Source: DATMQA01 sp035566895 (GTDB taxonomy: Bacteria > Verrucomicrobiota > Verrucomicrobiia > Limisphaerales > UBA8199). Taken from it: a stretch of 58,318 nt of DNA. Below are positions 1-8,548 of this stretch, piece after piece. Position numbers and translations under genes: made by a program. Location: contig DATMQA010000166.1 in NCBI GenBank assembly GCA_035566895.1, forward strand, positions 1 through 58,318, in the 5' to 3' direction. Each line of letters starts with the position of its first letter. The first letter of the stretch is position 1. The notes beneath the pieces are model-generated. The model had not been told where the DNA came from and made no database searches. It worked only from the letters and a program-made list of their open reading frames with translations.

Positions 1-597
1 AACGAACTCTCTGGAATTGAGGTCAAACTCTCGCACGACAGTTGCGTCCGCGCCGCCGTGTGAGAGAAACACCAGGCACCGGTCGTAGGTAGGATACAGC
101 ACATTGTAACCCTTCCAGACCCAATTCTCCTTTTCCGCCGCCGCCAGGGTGTCGAGGTCGAGCACGGTTTCCCAACGGGGGTCGGGTTTCTTGAATTCCT
201 CCAGGCTTGTTCGCCGCCAGACCCCGCGGACGCTCTTGGCATCGCGCCAGAAATTGTAATAATACTTCCCATGTTTCGCCACAAACGGGATTTTCTCCTT
301 TGAATCCAGGATGGCGAGCACGCGCTGGCGAATGGGCTCGAAATCCGGCGACCCGGCAAGTTCGTTCGTGCTGAGGGTGTTCTGTTCGCGCACCCAGGCC
401 AAAGCGCGCTCCCCGGTCACCTCCTCGAGCCAAAGATAAGGGTCTTCCGTCGGCGCGGCAGCAACGGCGGCAGCGGGCACGGGGGACTTGGGATTAGTCG
501 TGTCGGCGGCCTGGCTCAAACAGGCGAAGAAAATCGCCGCGGCGAAACCGTTTAGCTCAAGAGTCAGGTGCAAGTGATGACCGAAAAGCTGATTCAT
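1..597 (-). CDS. Prolyl oligopeptidase family (S9) protein, N-terminal part
   Basis: The reading frame is open from an ATG at 597 down to base 1 and runs off the left edge, so only about 199 residues are present and the catalytic hydrolase domain is missing. After a hydrophobic signal-peptide-like start ending near LSQAADTT, the stretch TEDPYLWLEEVTGERALAWV (about residues 50-70) is the hallmark opening of the S9 beta-propeller. Further on, YNFWRD, VWRRTSLEEF and LSHGGADATVVREFDL also fit the propeller. Members are serine peptidases that cut short proline-containing peptides; the signal sequence suggests a periplasmic enzyme. Start chosen as the first ATG that includes the signal segment. Confidence 0.85.
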   Translation of the reverse strand, partial: MNQLFGHHLHLTLELNGFAAAIFFACLSQAADTTNPKSPVPAAAVAAAPTEDPYLWLEEVTGERALAWVREQNTLSTNELAGSPDFEPIRQRVLAILDSKEKIPFVAKHGKYYYNFWRDAKSVRGVWRRTSLEEFKKPDPRWETVLDLDTLAAAEKENWVWKGYNVLYPTYDRCLVFLSHGGADATVVREFDLNSREFV

Positions 598-938
598 ATA
601 TCTCTGGATCGATAGCAGGCGGAAACCGGGATGAAAGCACAAATTACCCGGCGCGGGCATGGGTTGGCTGAGTTATTCGGCCCTGCGCGACTGCACCTAC
701 CTAGGCGCCGCCCGCGCTTTCGGCTTGGCGCTACGGGGGTAATTGGGTATCATTTTTGTGCTCCACCTGCGGTCCCGGCGGCGGTAGGTGAGGCGCAACG
801 TTCGGTTGCACCTGTCGCTCCGTCGAAAAATCGCTCTGGTTTTCACCAGCCGATCACAAAAAGGCAATGTCGCGCTGTTGTTTCTGCCGTTACGTTGCCT
901 TGCTTCTCTCGTGCTAACCTCCTACGCTGTTCCGGCGT
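598..938. other. Intergenic region, no gene seen
   Basis: This 341-base gap separates the divergent peptidase and membrane-protein genes and should hold both promoters. I found no convincing coding frame, RNA gene or repeat array. A short frame at 788-973 has a signal-peptide-like hydrophobic stretch but no family resemblance and overlaps the next gene. Confidence 0.4.
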
Positions 939-1700
939 ATGCAAAAGACGGCAGCAAACTTCCGCCGACTTGATCCGGACAAGATCATTGAGAGCGTGCG
1001 CGCGCTGCAAACGCGAATCGAGGAGCGATTTCCCGGTTCGGGGCTCGGCCGCGTAGTGGCGGAATTGCTGGAGGTCGCCGAGGAGGCCATCGAACGAACG
1101 CGCTGGATCCAGCAACCGAACCTGCCCTTGCGGACCGGGGCAGCGTTGCTGAGCCTGGCAGTCATCGTCCTGCTCATCGGACTGCTCACCCATATCCGAC
1201 ATTTCGATTTTAACGAATGGGCTAACTCGATGCAGGGTCTGGATGCCAGCATCAGTTCGATGGTCTTCATTGGCGCGGCCGTTCTCTTCTTCCTTGGCTG
1301 GGAGAACCGCATCAAACGGCGCCGGGCGCTCAAGGCCGTGCACGAACTCCGCGCCCTGGCGCACATTGTGGATATGCACCAATTGACCAAGGACCCGGAG
1401 CGGTCGATTCGGCCACAGCCGGGCGCAAAGCTCAAGCGCCGGATGTCGCCGTTCGAGCTGGCGCGCTACCTGGATTATTGCAGCGATGCACTGGCCCTCA
1501 TCAGCAAAGTCGCTGCGCTGTATGCGCAGGGATTTCAAGACGAGGTGCTTCTCGATGCGGTCGATGATGTGGAGGATCTGACAGCGGGTTTCTCGCGCAA
1601 AATCTGGCAGAAGATTACGATCATCGAGAACATGAGCCGGTCGCTGCCGGAAGGCGATTCAGGGGACACGCAAACGATCCCGAGAACGCAGCCGGCGTGA
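939..1700 (+). CDS. Hypothetical two-TM membrane protein
   Basis: A 253-residue protein of unrecognised family. Residues 1-65 are charged and predicted helical (IIESVRALQTRIEERF). Two membrane segments follow at about 68-86 (AALLSLAVIVLLIGLLTHI) and 108-122 (MVFIGAAVLFFLGW), and the rest is a basic cytoplasmic helical region. It lies 113 bases before the HlyD-like gene on the same strand and could be co-transcribed with it. No catalytic motif is visible. The ATG lacks a clear ribosome-binding site, so the true start could be a nearby downstream codon. Confidence 0.6.
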   Translation: MQKTAANFRRLDPDKIIESVRALQTRIEERFPGSGLGRVVAELLEVAEEAIERTRWIQQPNLPLRTGAALLSLAVIVLLIGLLTHIRHFDFNEWANSMQGLDASISSMVFIGAAVLFFLGWENRIKRRRALKAVHELRALAHIVDMHQLTKDPERSIRPQPGAKLKRRMSPFELARYLDYCSDALALISKVAALYAQGFQDEVLLDAVDDVEDLTAGFSRKIWQKITIIENMSRSLPEGDSGDTQTIPRTQPA

Positions 1701-1813
1701 TTTGGTTTGACTCTGCCCTGGCCTTTCGGTTAAAGTTCGTCTCACGATACGAATATGGTTAATGAGCCAGACGGCGCCAGCCGAACCCGGGGAATGGAGC
1801 TAAACTCGAACCA

Positions 1814-2911
1814 ATGAGCACTCCCGCACCGATTCCAATTCCGCTCCGGCAACGCTGGCAGGACGCCCGCCGACGCCTGTTCCCGCTGATTATCTTTGCG
1901 ATCACTTTTGTCCTCCTGTTGGTCCTCTGGAAAGACTTCGCCTCAGCCCCTACGATGGTCGGCCAGGTCGAATCGATCCAGGCCAACGTCAGTTGTTACA
2001 AGCCGGGCATGCTGGCACAGTTGAATGTCAACCGGTTTCAAAAGGTCAAAGCCGGCGATGCCGTCGGCCAGGTACTCTTGACCGACCCGAAAATCCTTGC
2101 TTCCTCGCTGGCGGTCGTTCAGGCGGATATCGAGATGCTCCGCGTTACCATGCAGCCCATCGCGGCCAAACAGCGCACGGCAATGGACTACAGCCAACTG
2201 CGGCTGGACTGGATGCGCCAGCGCGCCCAATTGGCCATGGCCCGCGCCAACCTGCAATTCGCCCAGACCGACTTCCACCGGACCGAACAACTGTTCACCG
2301 ACAAAATCGTTTCGGAACGCTTTTATGATCAGGCCAAAGCCTCACAAGGGCGCCTGCAGAATGAGGTCGAGGAACTGACCCGGTTGGTCGAGGAACAGGG
2401 CCGGAACATCGACCAACTGCAACTGACGAATGCCGTCGAAATCTCCAAGGTCACCGAAGAGCCGTTACGGGTTGCCATCGCCGCCCAGGAAGCCAAACTG
2501 CGCCTGACCGAGGCGGAGCTAAGCCCCATCACCCTGTACGCCCCTGTGGATGGCATGGTCAACGTCATCTATCACCGCACCGGTGAGGCCGTCAACGCGG
2601 GCGAATCCATTGTGTCGATTGCGCCGGTCAATGCCTTGCGGATCGTCGGATACTTGCGGCCTCCGATTTTCGATGAGCCAAAAGTCGGCTGCCAGGTGCA
2701 GGTCCGCACGCGCGGCCCGCGCCGGCAGTCGGGCACGTCCGCGGTGGTTGAAGTCGGGGCCCAGTTTGAGACGATCGCGCCGGCGCTGCAGGCCCCAATG
2801 AAGCTGGCCAACATCGAGCTGGGACTGCCCATCGGCATAAGTGTGCCTGCGAACCTTAAGATTCGACCGGGCGAGCTGGTGGATTTGACGCTGCTGCAGA
2901 AGACCGAATAG
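1814..2911 (+). CDS. HlyD-family membrane fusion protein
   Basis: A 365-residue periplasmic adaptor that would bridge an inner-membrane transporter and a TolC-type channel. It has a single membrane anchor at about residues 22-42 (LFPLIIFAITFVLLLVLW), a split lipoyl/barrel-sandwich domain (VSCYKPGMLAQLNVNRFQKV and, later, SPITLYAPVDGMVNVIYHRT), a long coiled-coil hairpin between them (about 110-225), and a C-terminal beta-barrel. No inner-membrane ABC or RND partner is encoded alongside. The facing TolC-like gene is convergent, separated by 177 bases containing a short repeat array. Confidence 0.85.
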   Translation: MSTPAPIPIPLRQRWQDARRRLFPLIIFAITFVLLLVLWKDFASAPTMVGQVESIQANVSCYKPGMLAQLNVNRFQKVKAGDAVGQVLLTDPKILASSLAVVQADIEMLRVTMQPIAAKQRTAMDYSQLRLDWMRQRAQLAMARANLQFAQTDFHRTEQLFTDKIVSERFYDQAKASQGRLQNEVEELTRLVEEQGRNIDQLQLTNAVEISKVTEEPLRVAIAAQEAKLRLTEAELSPITLYAPVDGMVNVIYHRTGEAVNAGESIVSIAPVNALRIVGYLRPPIFDEPKVGCQVQVRTRGPRRQSGTSAVVEVGAQFETIAPALQAPMKLANIELGLPIGISVPANLKIRPGELVDLTLLQKTE

Positions 2912-2937
2912 CATAGCGCGGCAGAGCCGCAACCAAA

Positions 2938-2977
2938 GAGTTAAATGGGTTAAATGAGTTAACTAAGTTAAATGAGG
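2938..2977. repeat. Intergenic GTTAAATG-type direct repeat
   Basis: Four imperfect copies of a roughly 9-base unit (GTTAAATGG, GTTAAATGA, GTTAACTAA, GTTAAATGA) lie just after the HlyD-like gene. The same unit family recurs in at least six other gaps of this window. Confidence 0.8.
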
Positions 2978-3088
2978 AAAAGCCCGCTGGAAATTTCTTC
3001 GCGACCAGCGAGCAAGTTGCATGGTTGTAGTATAGAGCAGAGCCTCCTTACGTCGGCTGCTGCAATTTCAAGACCAGCAGGATCCTGG

Positions 3089-4636
3089 TTACTTCACCTC
3101 GACCGTCAGATGGTGTCTCTCCAGAATGCTCCCCTCGGCGAAAGCAAGCTGGGCCAGCACCTTATTATAATCGGCCAACGCCTGGATTTCCGCCATCCGT
3201 GCCGCGGTGAGGATTTCCTGGAGCTGAAGCACGACGAAGCTGGTAGAAAAACCGTTTTGCAGTTTTTTTATTTCAGCCTGCAAGGCCGCTTCGGCATAGG
3301 TTCGGGCTTTGCGCGTTGAGCCGGCCTGGCTGTAGCGCGAGTCCACCCGGCTGACAAAGTTGGCGACCTGGAGCAGCACCTCCTGTTCGGCTTTTTGGAG
3401 CTGGAGTTCGGCAATGCGCCTGGCCGCCTTGCTCGCCCGGTAGTTTCCCTTTTCGCTGAGGTTGCTGAGCGGAAAACTCACCACCACGCCGTAAAAGTAT
3501 TCCGGATTCCGAAAGCTGAAAACATCGTTGAGCGCGGAGCTTGAATCGAGCTCGCTGCCCAAGCCTCCGTAACGCCCCACCAAATCGAGACTGGGAAAGA
3601 GCTGGTTCAAGCGGAATTTGACCATGACGTCACTGCGCTCGACCGCCAGGCGCGCCTCGACCAGGTCCGGACGGTTGGTAAGAGCGCTCTGGAAACTTCC
3701 GGAGCGGCTGACCTGGGCCGGCAATGCCAGGAGGACGTCCTTTGGCTCGAGGTCCAGGTCGGCCCATTCCCGGAAGTTATCGGTCAGCAGGCTTTTGAGA
3801 TTGTTTTGCTGAGCAGCCAGGGCCTCCCGCGCCGCGCTCAGCGCCGTCAGAGTGTTTTGCAGTTGGGTCTCGGCCTGCTCGCTATCCAGCGGCGGCAAAT
3901 CGCCGACCTCGACCCGGCGGTGGGTTTCGGTGACAAGCTGCTGCCGGAGCTGCAGCGCTTTCTCCTGCACCAGGATGTTTTCGCGCGCCGCAACCAGGTC
4001 GTAGTAACTGAGCTCGACAGCCAGCAAGGTCTTCATCACCTGAAATCGCAGCGCCTGTTGCGACATTTTCAATTCCTTGCGGCGCACCAGCACCAGCTCC
4101 CGGTCGGTATCGATCCAAAAGTCCTTCAGCAAGTGCTGGCGCAAGGTCAGCCGGCCCTCGGCGTCATAGTTGTTGGTGTCCCGGATGCCGCCGGGAAAAT
4201 TGAGCGCGTCCGCAGGGTCGGAACTGAAATCGGTCCGGGCCCGCTCCTTTTTCAGGAACCCGCTCAGATCGTAATTCAACCCGAACGGCAGGTTCCCGTT
4301 CAGCTCCGGGCCGAACGTATCGCTGGTGATTTCGGTCGGGAAATACGGATTGAACTTCCGCGCATCGAAGTCGCTGGGCACGGAGGCAAAATCGTGTCGC
4401 GCGCCAAAGGTGAAGGTGGGCACGTAAGCGCCGTAAGCACCGCTCAGATTAAAGCCAGCGATGGCGGCCGTCTGATGTTCGATCTGAATGTCCAGGTTCC
4501 GGCTCAGGGCCAAATCCAGGCAGTCGCGCAGCGACAGAAGGCGCGCGCGGGGAGGCGCGTTGATGATTTGGGCGGACGCACCGAAACCGGTGCAGAGCGC
4601 CAGTCCCAACAGAACTCGGACTCGCATTGGGGCCAT
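3089..4636 (-). CDS. TolC-family outer-membrane efflux protein
   Basis: An outer-membrane factor of about 515 residues, normal length for the family. A signal peptide (MRVRVLLGLALCTGFGASAQ) precedes the first OEP repeat (LLSLRDCLDLALSRNLDIQI); the second repeat lies around SFQSALTNRPDLVEARLAVE. Helical stretches rich in Gln, Ala and Leu match the trimeric alpha-barrel. It would form the exit duct for the HlyD-type adaptor encoded convergently. Start placed at ATG 4636; ATG 4627 and a TTG at 4663 are alternatives that leave the signal peptide intact. Confidence 0.88.
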   Translation of the reverse strand: MAPMRVRVLLGLALCTGFGASAQIINAPPRARLLSLRDCLDLALSRNLDIQIEHQTAAIAGFNLSGAYGAYVPTFTFGARHDFASVPSDFDARKFNPYFPTEITSDTFGPELNGNLPFGLNYDLSGFLKKERARTDFSSDPADALNFPGGIRDTNNYDAEGRLTLRQHLLKDFWIDTDRELVLVRRKELKMSQQALRFQVMKTLLAVELSYYDLVAARENILVQEKALQLRQQLVTETHRRVEVGDLPPLDSEQAETQLQNTLTALSAAREALAAQQNNLKSLLTDNFREWADLDLEPKDVLLALPAQVSRSGSFQSALTNRPDLVEARLAVERSDVMVKFRLNQLFPSLDLVGRYGGLGSELDSSSALNDVFSFRNPEYFYGVVVSFPLSNLSEKGNYRASKAARRIAELQLQKAEQEVLLQVANFVSRVDSRYSQAGSTRKARTYAEAALQAEIKKLQNGFSTSFVVLQLQEILTAARMAEIQALADYNKVLAQLAFAEGSILERHHLTVEVK

Positions 4637-4771
4637 GATGCGCCGTTGCCGGTTGAGGGTCAAATCTCTTTACGACAAAGCTTGGGTCTCGCCAGACGTT
4701 TGGAGTGCGAATCACCGCACCGTAGTCATCTCGCCCCGCAAACATTGCCTACACCAGCGTATTTTGACATC

Positions 4772-5773
4772 ATGGGCGACATGCGCACGGTGCTGCTCCT
4801 CCTTTCAGCGATTGCCTTCCAGTCCCAGGCCGCCGAACGGCTGGATTTGGTGCATCCAATGAAGTACAGCGGCATGGCCGATGCTTCAGGCGCAGTTGCG
4901 GTGAATTCAAATCTCTTTGTCGCCGCCGACGACGAAGACAATACTTTGCGCCTTTATCGGGCCGACCAAGGCGGGCCGCCCATCAAGGAATTCGATTGCA
5001 ACGCTTTTCTGGAGGTCGAGGGCAAGTCGCTCGAGGCGGACCTGGAAGGGGCTGCGCGGATTGGCGACCGGGCGTTCTGGATCGGGTCGCATGGCCGGAA
5101 CCGCAGTGGGAAGGAACGTTCCAACCGCTGCCGCTTGTTTGCCACCGATATCAAGGTGAAGGGGACCGACGTGATGCTGACGCCTGCGGGCCGGCCCTAC
5201 AAAAACCTGCTCGAGGACCTGGCCGGCGATGCGCGCTTCGAGCGCTTCCATCTCGTCGAAAGCGCCCGGTACGCTCCGAAGGAAACCGATGCGCTGAATA
5301 TCGAGGGCCTTTCGGCGACACCGGAAGGCCAACTCTTGATTGGCTTCCGCAATCCGATTCCCGACGGCAAAGCCCTGCTGATACCGCTGCGGAATCCCAA
5401 TGAGGTTATCCAGGGCAAAGCAGGGCAATTCGGCCCGGCGATTCAACTGGAGCTAGGCGGGCTGGGGATCCGCGACATCGCTTATTACCAGGGGACCTAC
5501 GTGATCGTTGGCGGTGCGTATCACGGCGGCGGTCCGTTTCGCCTGTACCGGTGGGCGGGCGGCGCCACCGAACCGGAGCGGCTGAAGGTAAAAGGGTTTG
5601 GCAGCTATCACCCGGAGGCCATCGTCATTTATCCGCAGAAGGGGTTGCAGGAGATTCAATTTCTGAGCGATGATGGCAAACTGAAAGTTGGCGGCATCAT
5701 ACAGCACGAGCAACCCGAGCGAACCCGCCGGACCTTCCGCAGTTTCTGGGTAACTCAGCCCGGCGAGCATTGA
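4772..5773 (+). CDS. DUF3616 family secreted protein
   Basis: About 333 residues with a signal peptide (MRTVLLLLSAIAFQSQAAER). The opening SGMADASGAVAVNSNLFVAADDEDNTL matches the DUF3616 pattern, a predicted beta-propeller family of unknown role. Further blades are suggested by LEADLEGAARIGDRAFWIGS, NIEGLSATPEGQLLIGFRNP and IRDIAYYQGTYVIVGGAYHG. The frame is open far upstream to 3806, but that part is antisense to the TolC-like gene; the signal peptide fixes the start at ATG 4772 or 4781. It precedes the thymidylate-synthase-like gene by 110 bases and is probably a separate unit. Confidence 0.75.
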   Translation: MGDMRTVLLLLSAIAFQSQAAERLDLVHPMKYSGMADASGAVAVNSNLFVAADDEDNTLRLYRADQGGPPIKEFDCNAFLEVEGKSLEADLEGAARIGDRAFWIGSHGRNRSGKERSNRCRLFATDIKVKGTDVMLTPAGRPYKNLLEDLAGDARFERFHLVESARYAPKETDALNIEGLSATPEGQLLIGFRNPIPDGKALLIPLRNPNEVIQGKAGQFGPAIQLELGGLGIRDIAYYQGTYVIVGGAYHGGGPFRLYRWAGGATEPERLKVKGFGSYHPEAIVIYPQKGLQEIQFLSDDGKLKVGGIIQHEQPERTRRTFRSFWVTQPGEH

Positions 5774-5883
5774 CCTTCCCGCGCTCAATAGGTTTGACTT
5801 TGAGCCCTAATTCAGCCAATATCTGCCACGGTGAAAGCTTGGCTGCGGCGCCCGTCACGCGCGGCTCAGCTCAACCAGCGCAC

Positions 5884-6525
5884 ATGAGTCAACTCAGTTT
5901 CGAAAGTCTGGGCGAGGCCTGGATTAACCTGGTCCACCTGACGCTCCAGGCTGGTGCGCGGGTCAATGATGAGACCCAGGAGTTACTGGGAGTCCAGGTC
6001 ACTTATCCCGCGTCCCCTTCAAAAAGCGATCCCCTGCTCGACCAGTTTGGCGATCAGCGAATGATCGCCGACATGGAAAAGGTCTTTTTCAGCGAAGCGC
6101 CTAATGGTCTTGGCCACAGCTACGCCGGGCTGATGCGCGGCCCGGGAGGTCGAAACGATCTGCAGGACGTCATTTCGCTGTTGCGTGCCGACCGAACGAG
6201 CAAGCGCGCGGTGGTGACCCTCTGCGGCACCGGCAATGGCAAGGTCCCCTGCATCAACGCCGTTCAATTCCTGGTTCGCGACGGGTCGGTCCAGACGATC
6301 TACTTTGCCCGCGGCCAGGACGCCTACCAAAAGTTCTATGCCGATGCTCTTTGCCTGGCAAAGATGGCACAACGCGTCGCCGAGGGGCTGGGTCTGCCGG
6401 CTGGTACCGTTTCGGGCTTCATCAGCTCGTGCCATATTTATCACCGCGACCGCCCGGCCATTGACCGTTTTCTAGCCGAGGGGCCCCGATTTTTGCGCAA
6501 CGGCAAACAGAACGGAGACCGCTGA
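5884..6525 (+). CDS. Thymidylate synthase-like protein
   Basis: A 213-residue thymidylate synthase superfamily member, shorter than ThyA (about 264). Three family landmarks can be read in order: GLGHSYAGLM followed by DLQDVISLLRADRTSKRAVV (nucleotide-binding loop and paired arginines), VPCINAVQF (the Pro-Cys nucleophile and following Gln-Phe), and a closing FISSCHIYHRD (the HxY that contacts the sugar). The ThyA RSxD motif is replaced by ARGQDAYQKFYADAL, so the substrate or one-carbon product may differ; relatives include dUMP/dCMP hydroxymethylases and CMP/UMP-modifying enzymes. The ATG at 5884 begins the recognisable domain. First gene of a five-gene overlapping operon; its stop shares one base with the next start. 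Confidence 0.75.
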   Translation: MSQLSFESLGEAWINLVHLTLQAGARVNDETQELLGVQVTYPASPSKSDPLLDQFGDQRMIADMEKVFFSEAPNGLGHSYAGLMRGPGGRNDLQDVISLLRADRTSKRAVVTLCGTGNGKVPCINAVQFLVRDGSVQTIYFARGQDAYQKFYADALCLAKMAQRVAEGLGLPAGTVSGFISSCHIYHRDRPAIDRFLAEGPRFLRNGKQNGDR

Positions 6526-7907
6526 TGCGAATTCTTTTCGTCGCCCCTCGCTCCTACAACCCAAAGCAAATGTACCGCGAGTACCCTTTGGGCATCGGCT
6601 TCCTCGGCACGTTGCTCAAACAGGGCGGGCACGAGGTCCGCGTTTTCGACCAGAATGTCGAAGGGCTGGACGACAAAGCGCTGCTGAAGCTGGTCGCTGA
6701 GTTCCAGCCCGGCATCGTCGGCTTTTCGGTGATCACGCCCAATTACCCCATCGCCCGCCAGCAAATCCGCAAGCTCAAGCAGCAGGGGCCGGAGCTGCGC
6801 ATCATCGCCGGGGGCATTCACGCGACGCTTTTCCCGGAAGACCTGATCGCCGATGGCGCCGATGTGGTGGTCCTCGGTGAAGGCGAACCGGTGATTCACC
6901 AACTGGTCGCTTGCGTGGAGGAAGGACGTGACCTCGGCGGCTTGACTGGTGTGGTCTTTCGCAACGGCGCGGGCCAGATCACCCGAACGCCGGGACACTC
7001 GCAAACCACTTCGCTCGACGAGTTGCCCGTTGTCGATCGCAGCCTGTACAACCTGCCCCGCTACACCCACCACTCGATGCTGGCCTCGCGCGGCTGCCCG
7101 CATCATTGCGCTTTCTGTTGCAATTACACCGGCACGGTCCGGAGCGACGGGGTCGGCATCCGCGCCTACGAGCGAGTCATCGACGAAATCCAGCACCTGC
7201 GCGACACCTACAACGCGCGCGAAATCTTTTTTGCGGACGACATTTTCCTGCTGCGCAAGCACGACATCCTCGCGTTCTGCCGCGCCTACGCCGCCCGGCG
7301 CGTCGGAGTCCGGTGGATTGGTCAAATGCGCGCCGACCGGGTGGACCCCACGGTCGCGGAGGCGATGCGGGCGGCGGAATGCCAGCGCATCTACTTTGGC
7401 GTGGAATCCGGTTCGGACCGGATCCTGCAGGACGCGAAGAAGGGGATGACCACCGAACAAATCCGGCGCGGCATTCGCGCTGCGCTGGCAGCCGGTATGC
7501 GGGTCAAGACCGGCTGGATCTATGGCTTGCCGGGCTCTATTGATGAGCAATACGAGTCTATCCCTTTCATGCTGGACCTGCGTCCGCATGAAATCTCCAT
7601 CCATCAACTCATTCCTTTCCCCGGCACGATTTATTACACTGACCCGGGCCGTTTTGGAATTCGCATCGCCGACCGCAAAGCCTTTGAAAGCTTTTGTTAT
7701 GGCGGTTTGGAGGGGGACATTCAGTTCGATTACCTGAGTCACCAGCAATTGCTGCAGTTGTTAGAGGATACAGCCAGCGCTTTGGAGGCCGAAGGTTATG
7801 TCAGCAGTGACAAGGCGACTCCCGGGGATGAATACATCTACACGACTCCTTTGAGCCGAAACTCGATGAATGTCTTCCGGCCCGCTGCACCCGCCATCGC
7901 TGCATGA
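6525..7907 (+). CDS. B12-binding radical SAM protein
   Basis: 460 residues. The N-terminal cobalamin-binding Rossmann domain begins MRILFVAPRSYNPKQMYREY and contains VGFSVITPNY and IIAGGIHATLFPED. The radical SAM domain has the cluster motif RGCPHHCAFCC (CxxxCxxC) near residue 190, then the glycine-rich IYFGVESGSDRIL and KTGWIYGLPG. Class B members methylate unactivated carbons, remodel rings or make C-C bonds. The B12 domain lacks an obvious DxHxxG histidine, as is common in this class. Inference from the operon: it further alters a nucleotide first modified by the thymidylate-synthase-like enzyme. Four-base ATGA overlap with the next gene. Confidence 0.85.
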   Translation: MRILFVAPRSYNPKQMYREYPLGIGFLGTLLKQGGHEVRVFDQNVEGLDDKALLKLVAEFQPGIVGFSVITPNYPIARQQIRKLKQQGPELRIIAGGIHATLFPEDLIADGADVVVLGEGEPVIHQLVACVEEGRDLGGLTGVVFRNGAGQITRTPGHSQTTSLDELPVVDRSLYNLPRYTHHSMLASRGCPHHCAFCCNYTGTVRSDGVGIRAYERVIDEIQHLRDTYNAREIFFADDIFLLRKHDILAFCRAYAARRVGVRWIGQMRADRVDPTVAEAMRAAECQRIYFGVESGSDRILQDAKKGMTTEQIRRGIRAALAAGMRVKTGWIYGLPGSIDEQYESIPFMLDLRPHEISIHQLIPFPGTIYYTDPGRFGIRIADRKAFESFCYGGLEGDIQFDYLSHQQLLQLLEDTASALEAEGYVSSDKATPGDEYIYTTPLSRNSMNVFRPAAPAIAA

Positions 7908-8548
7908 GCAAAGAGTTGCGGTTGCCCCGATTCGCCGAACGCAAGGTCTCCTGCCCTTTCATCGTCGCGCTCGAGGGCGCTAATGGAGCCGGCAAAACCA
8001 CGCTGTGCCGCACTCTCTCCCATTCATTGGACGTGCCCCGCTGCCTGGGCACCGACGAGGCATGGTTTTCAGCCTCGTTCAAAACACGAATGATCCGTGA
8101 TGCTGCCTGGTATGCCTCGGCGATGTTCTTTTTGAGCGGTTGCTTCGAGCAAATGCGCGTTCTGAGCCGCCGCCGAGAGCGCCTGGTCATCATGGACCGC
8201 TCACTGTGGTCCACGCTCGCAGTCCACGCGGCCACCAGCGCCGCACGATTTGAGGCGCTCCTGGCGATGCTCCGGCCAATCGCCGCAGAGGTTCGCGTCC
8301 CCGACCTCACCATTGTGCTCGAGGCTTCTTTTGCCACCTGCCAATCGCGCATTGCGAGAAAGACGGGGCCGGCACGAGCACTGGATGGGTTGACCGCGAC
8401 GGCGCCGTTCCACGCCAGAGAACAGGAGTTTTACCGCTGGCTCGGCCGCAACCGGCCCGAGATAGTTTTCCTCGACGCGAACCGGCGCAGCCCGGAAAAA
8501 GTGGCGGAAATGGCGCTGGCGTTGGTTCGCAAGAAAGCCCGATGCTGA
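7904..8548 (+). CDS. Thymidylate kinase-like nucleotide kinase
   Basis: A 214-residue P-loop kinase. The Walker A motif is ALEGANGAGKTTLCRTL (about residues 23-39), which closely follows the dTMP-kinase form FEGxxGxGKTT. MDRSLWST (about 98-105) corresponds to the DR motif that binds the nucleoside monophosphate, and FATCQSRIARK resembles the lid region. It would phosphorylate a nucleoside monophosphate; the operon suggests a modified pyrimidine. It overlaps its upstream neighbour by 4 bases and its downstream neighbour by 7, so translation is probably coupled. Confidence 0.75.
   Translation: MSKELRLPRFAERKVSCPFIVALEGANGAGKTTLCRTLSHSLDVPRCLGTDEAWFSASFKTRMIRDAAWYASAMFFLSGCFEQMRVLSRRRERLVIMDRSLWSTLAVHAATSAARFEALLAMLRPIAAEVRVPDLTIVLEASFATCQSRIARKTGPARALDGLTATAPFHAREQEFYRWLGRNRPEIVFLDANRRSPEKVAEMALALVRKKARC

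Noticed and set aside
788..973. 61-codon frame with a signal-peptide-like segment
   Set aside because: It overlaps the start of the membrane-protein gene, has no mature part and no recognisable family.
3806..4771. Upstream extension of the DUF3616 frame
   Set aside because: The region is antisense to the TolC-like gene; a signal peptide at 4772-4781 gives the natural start.
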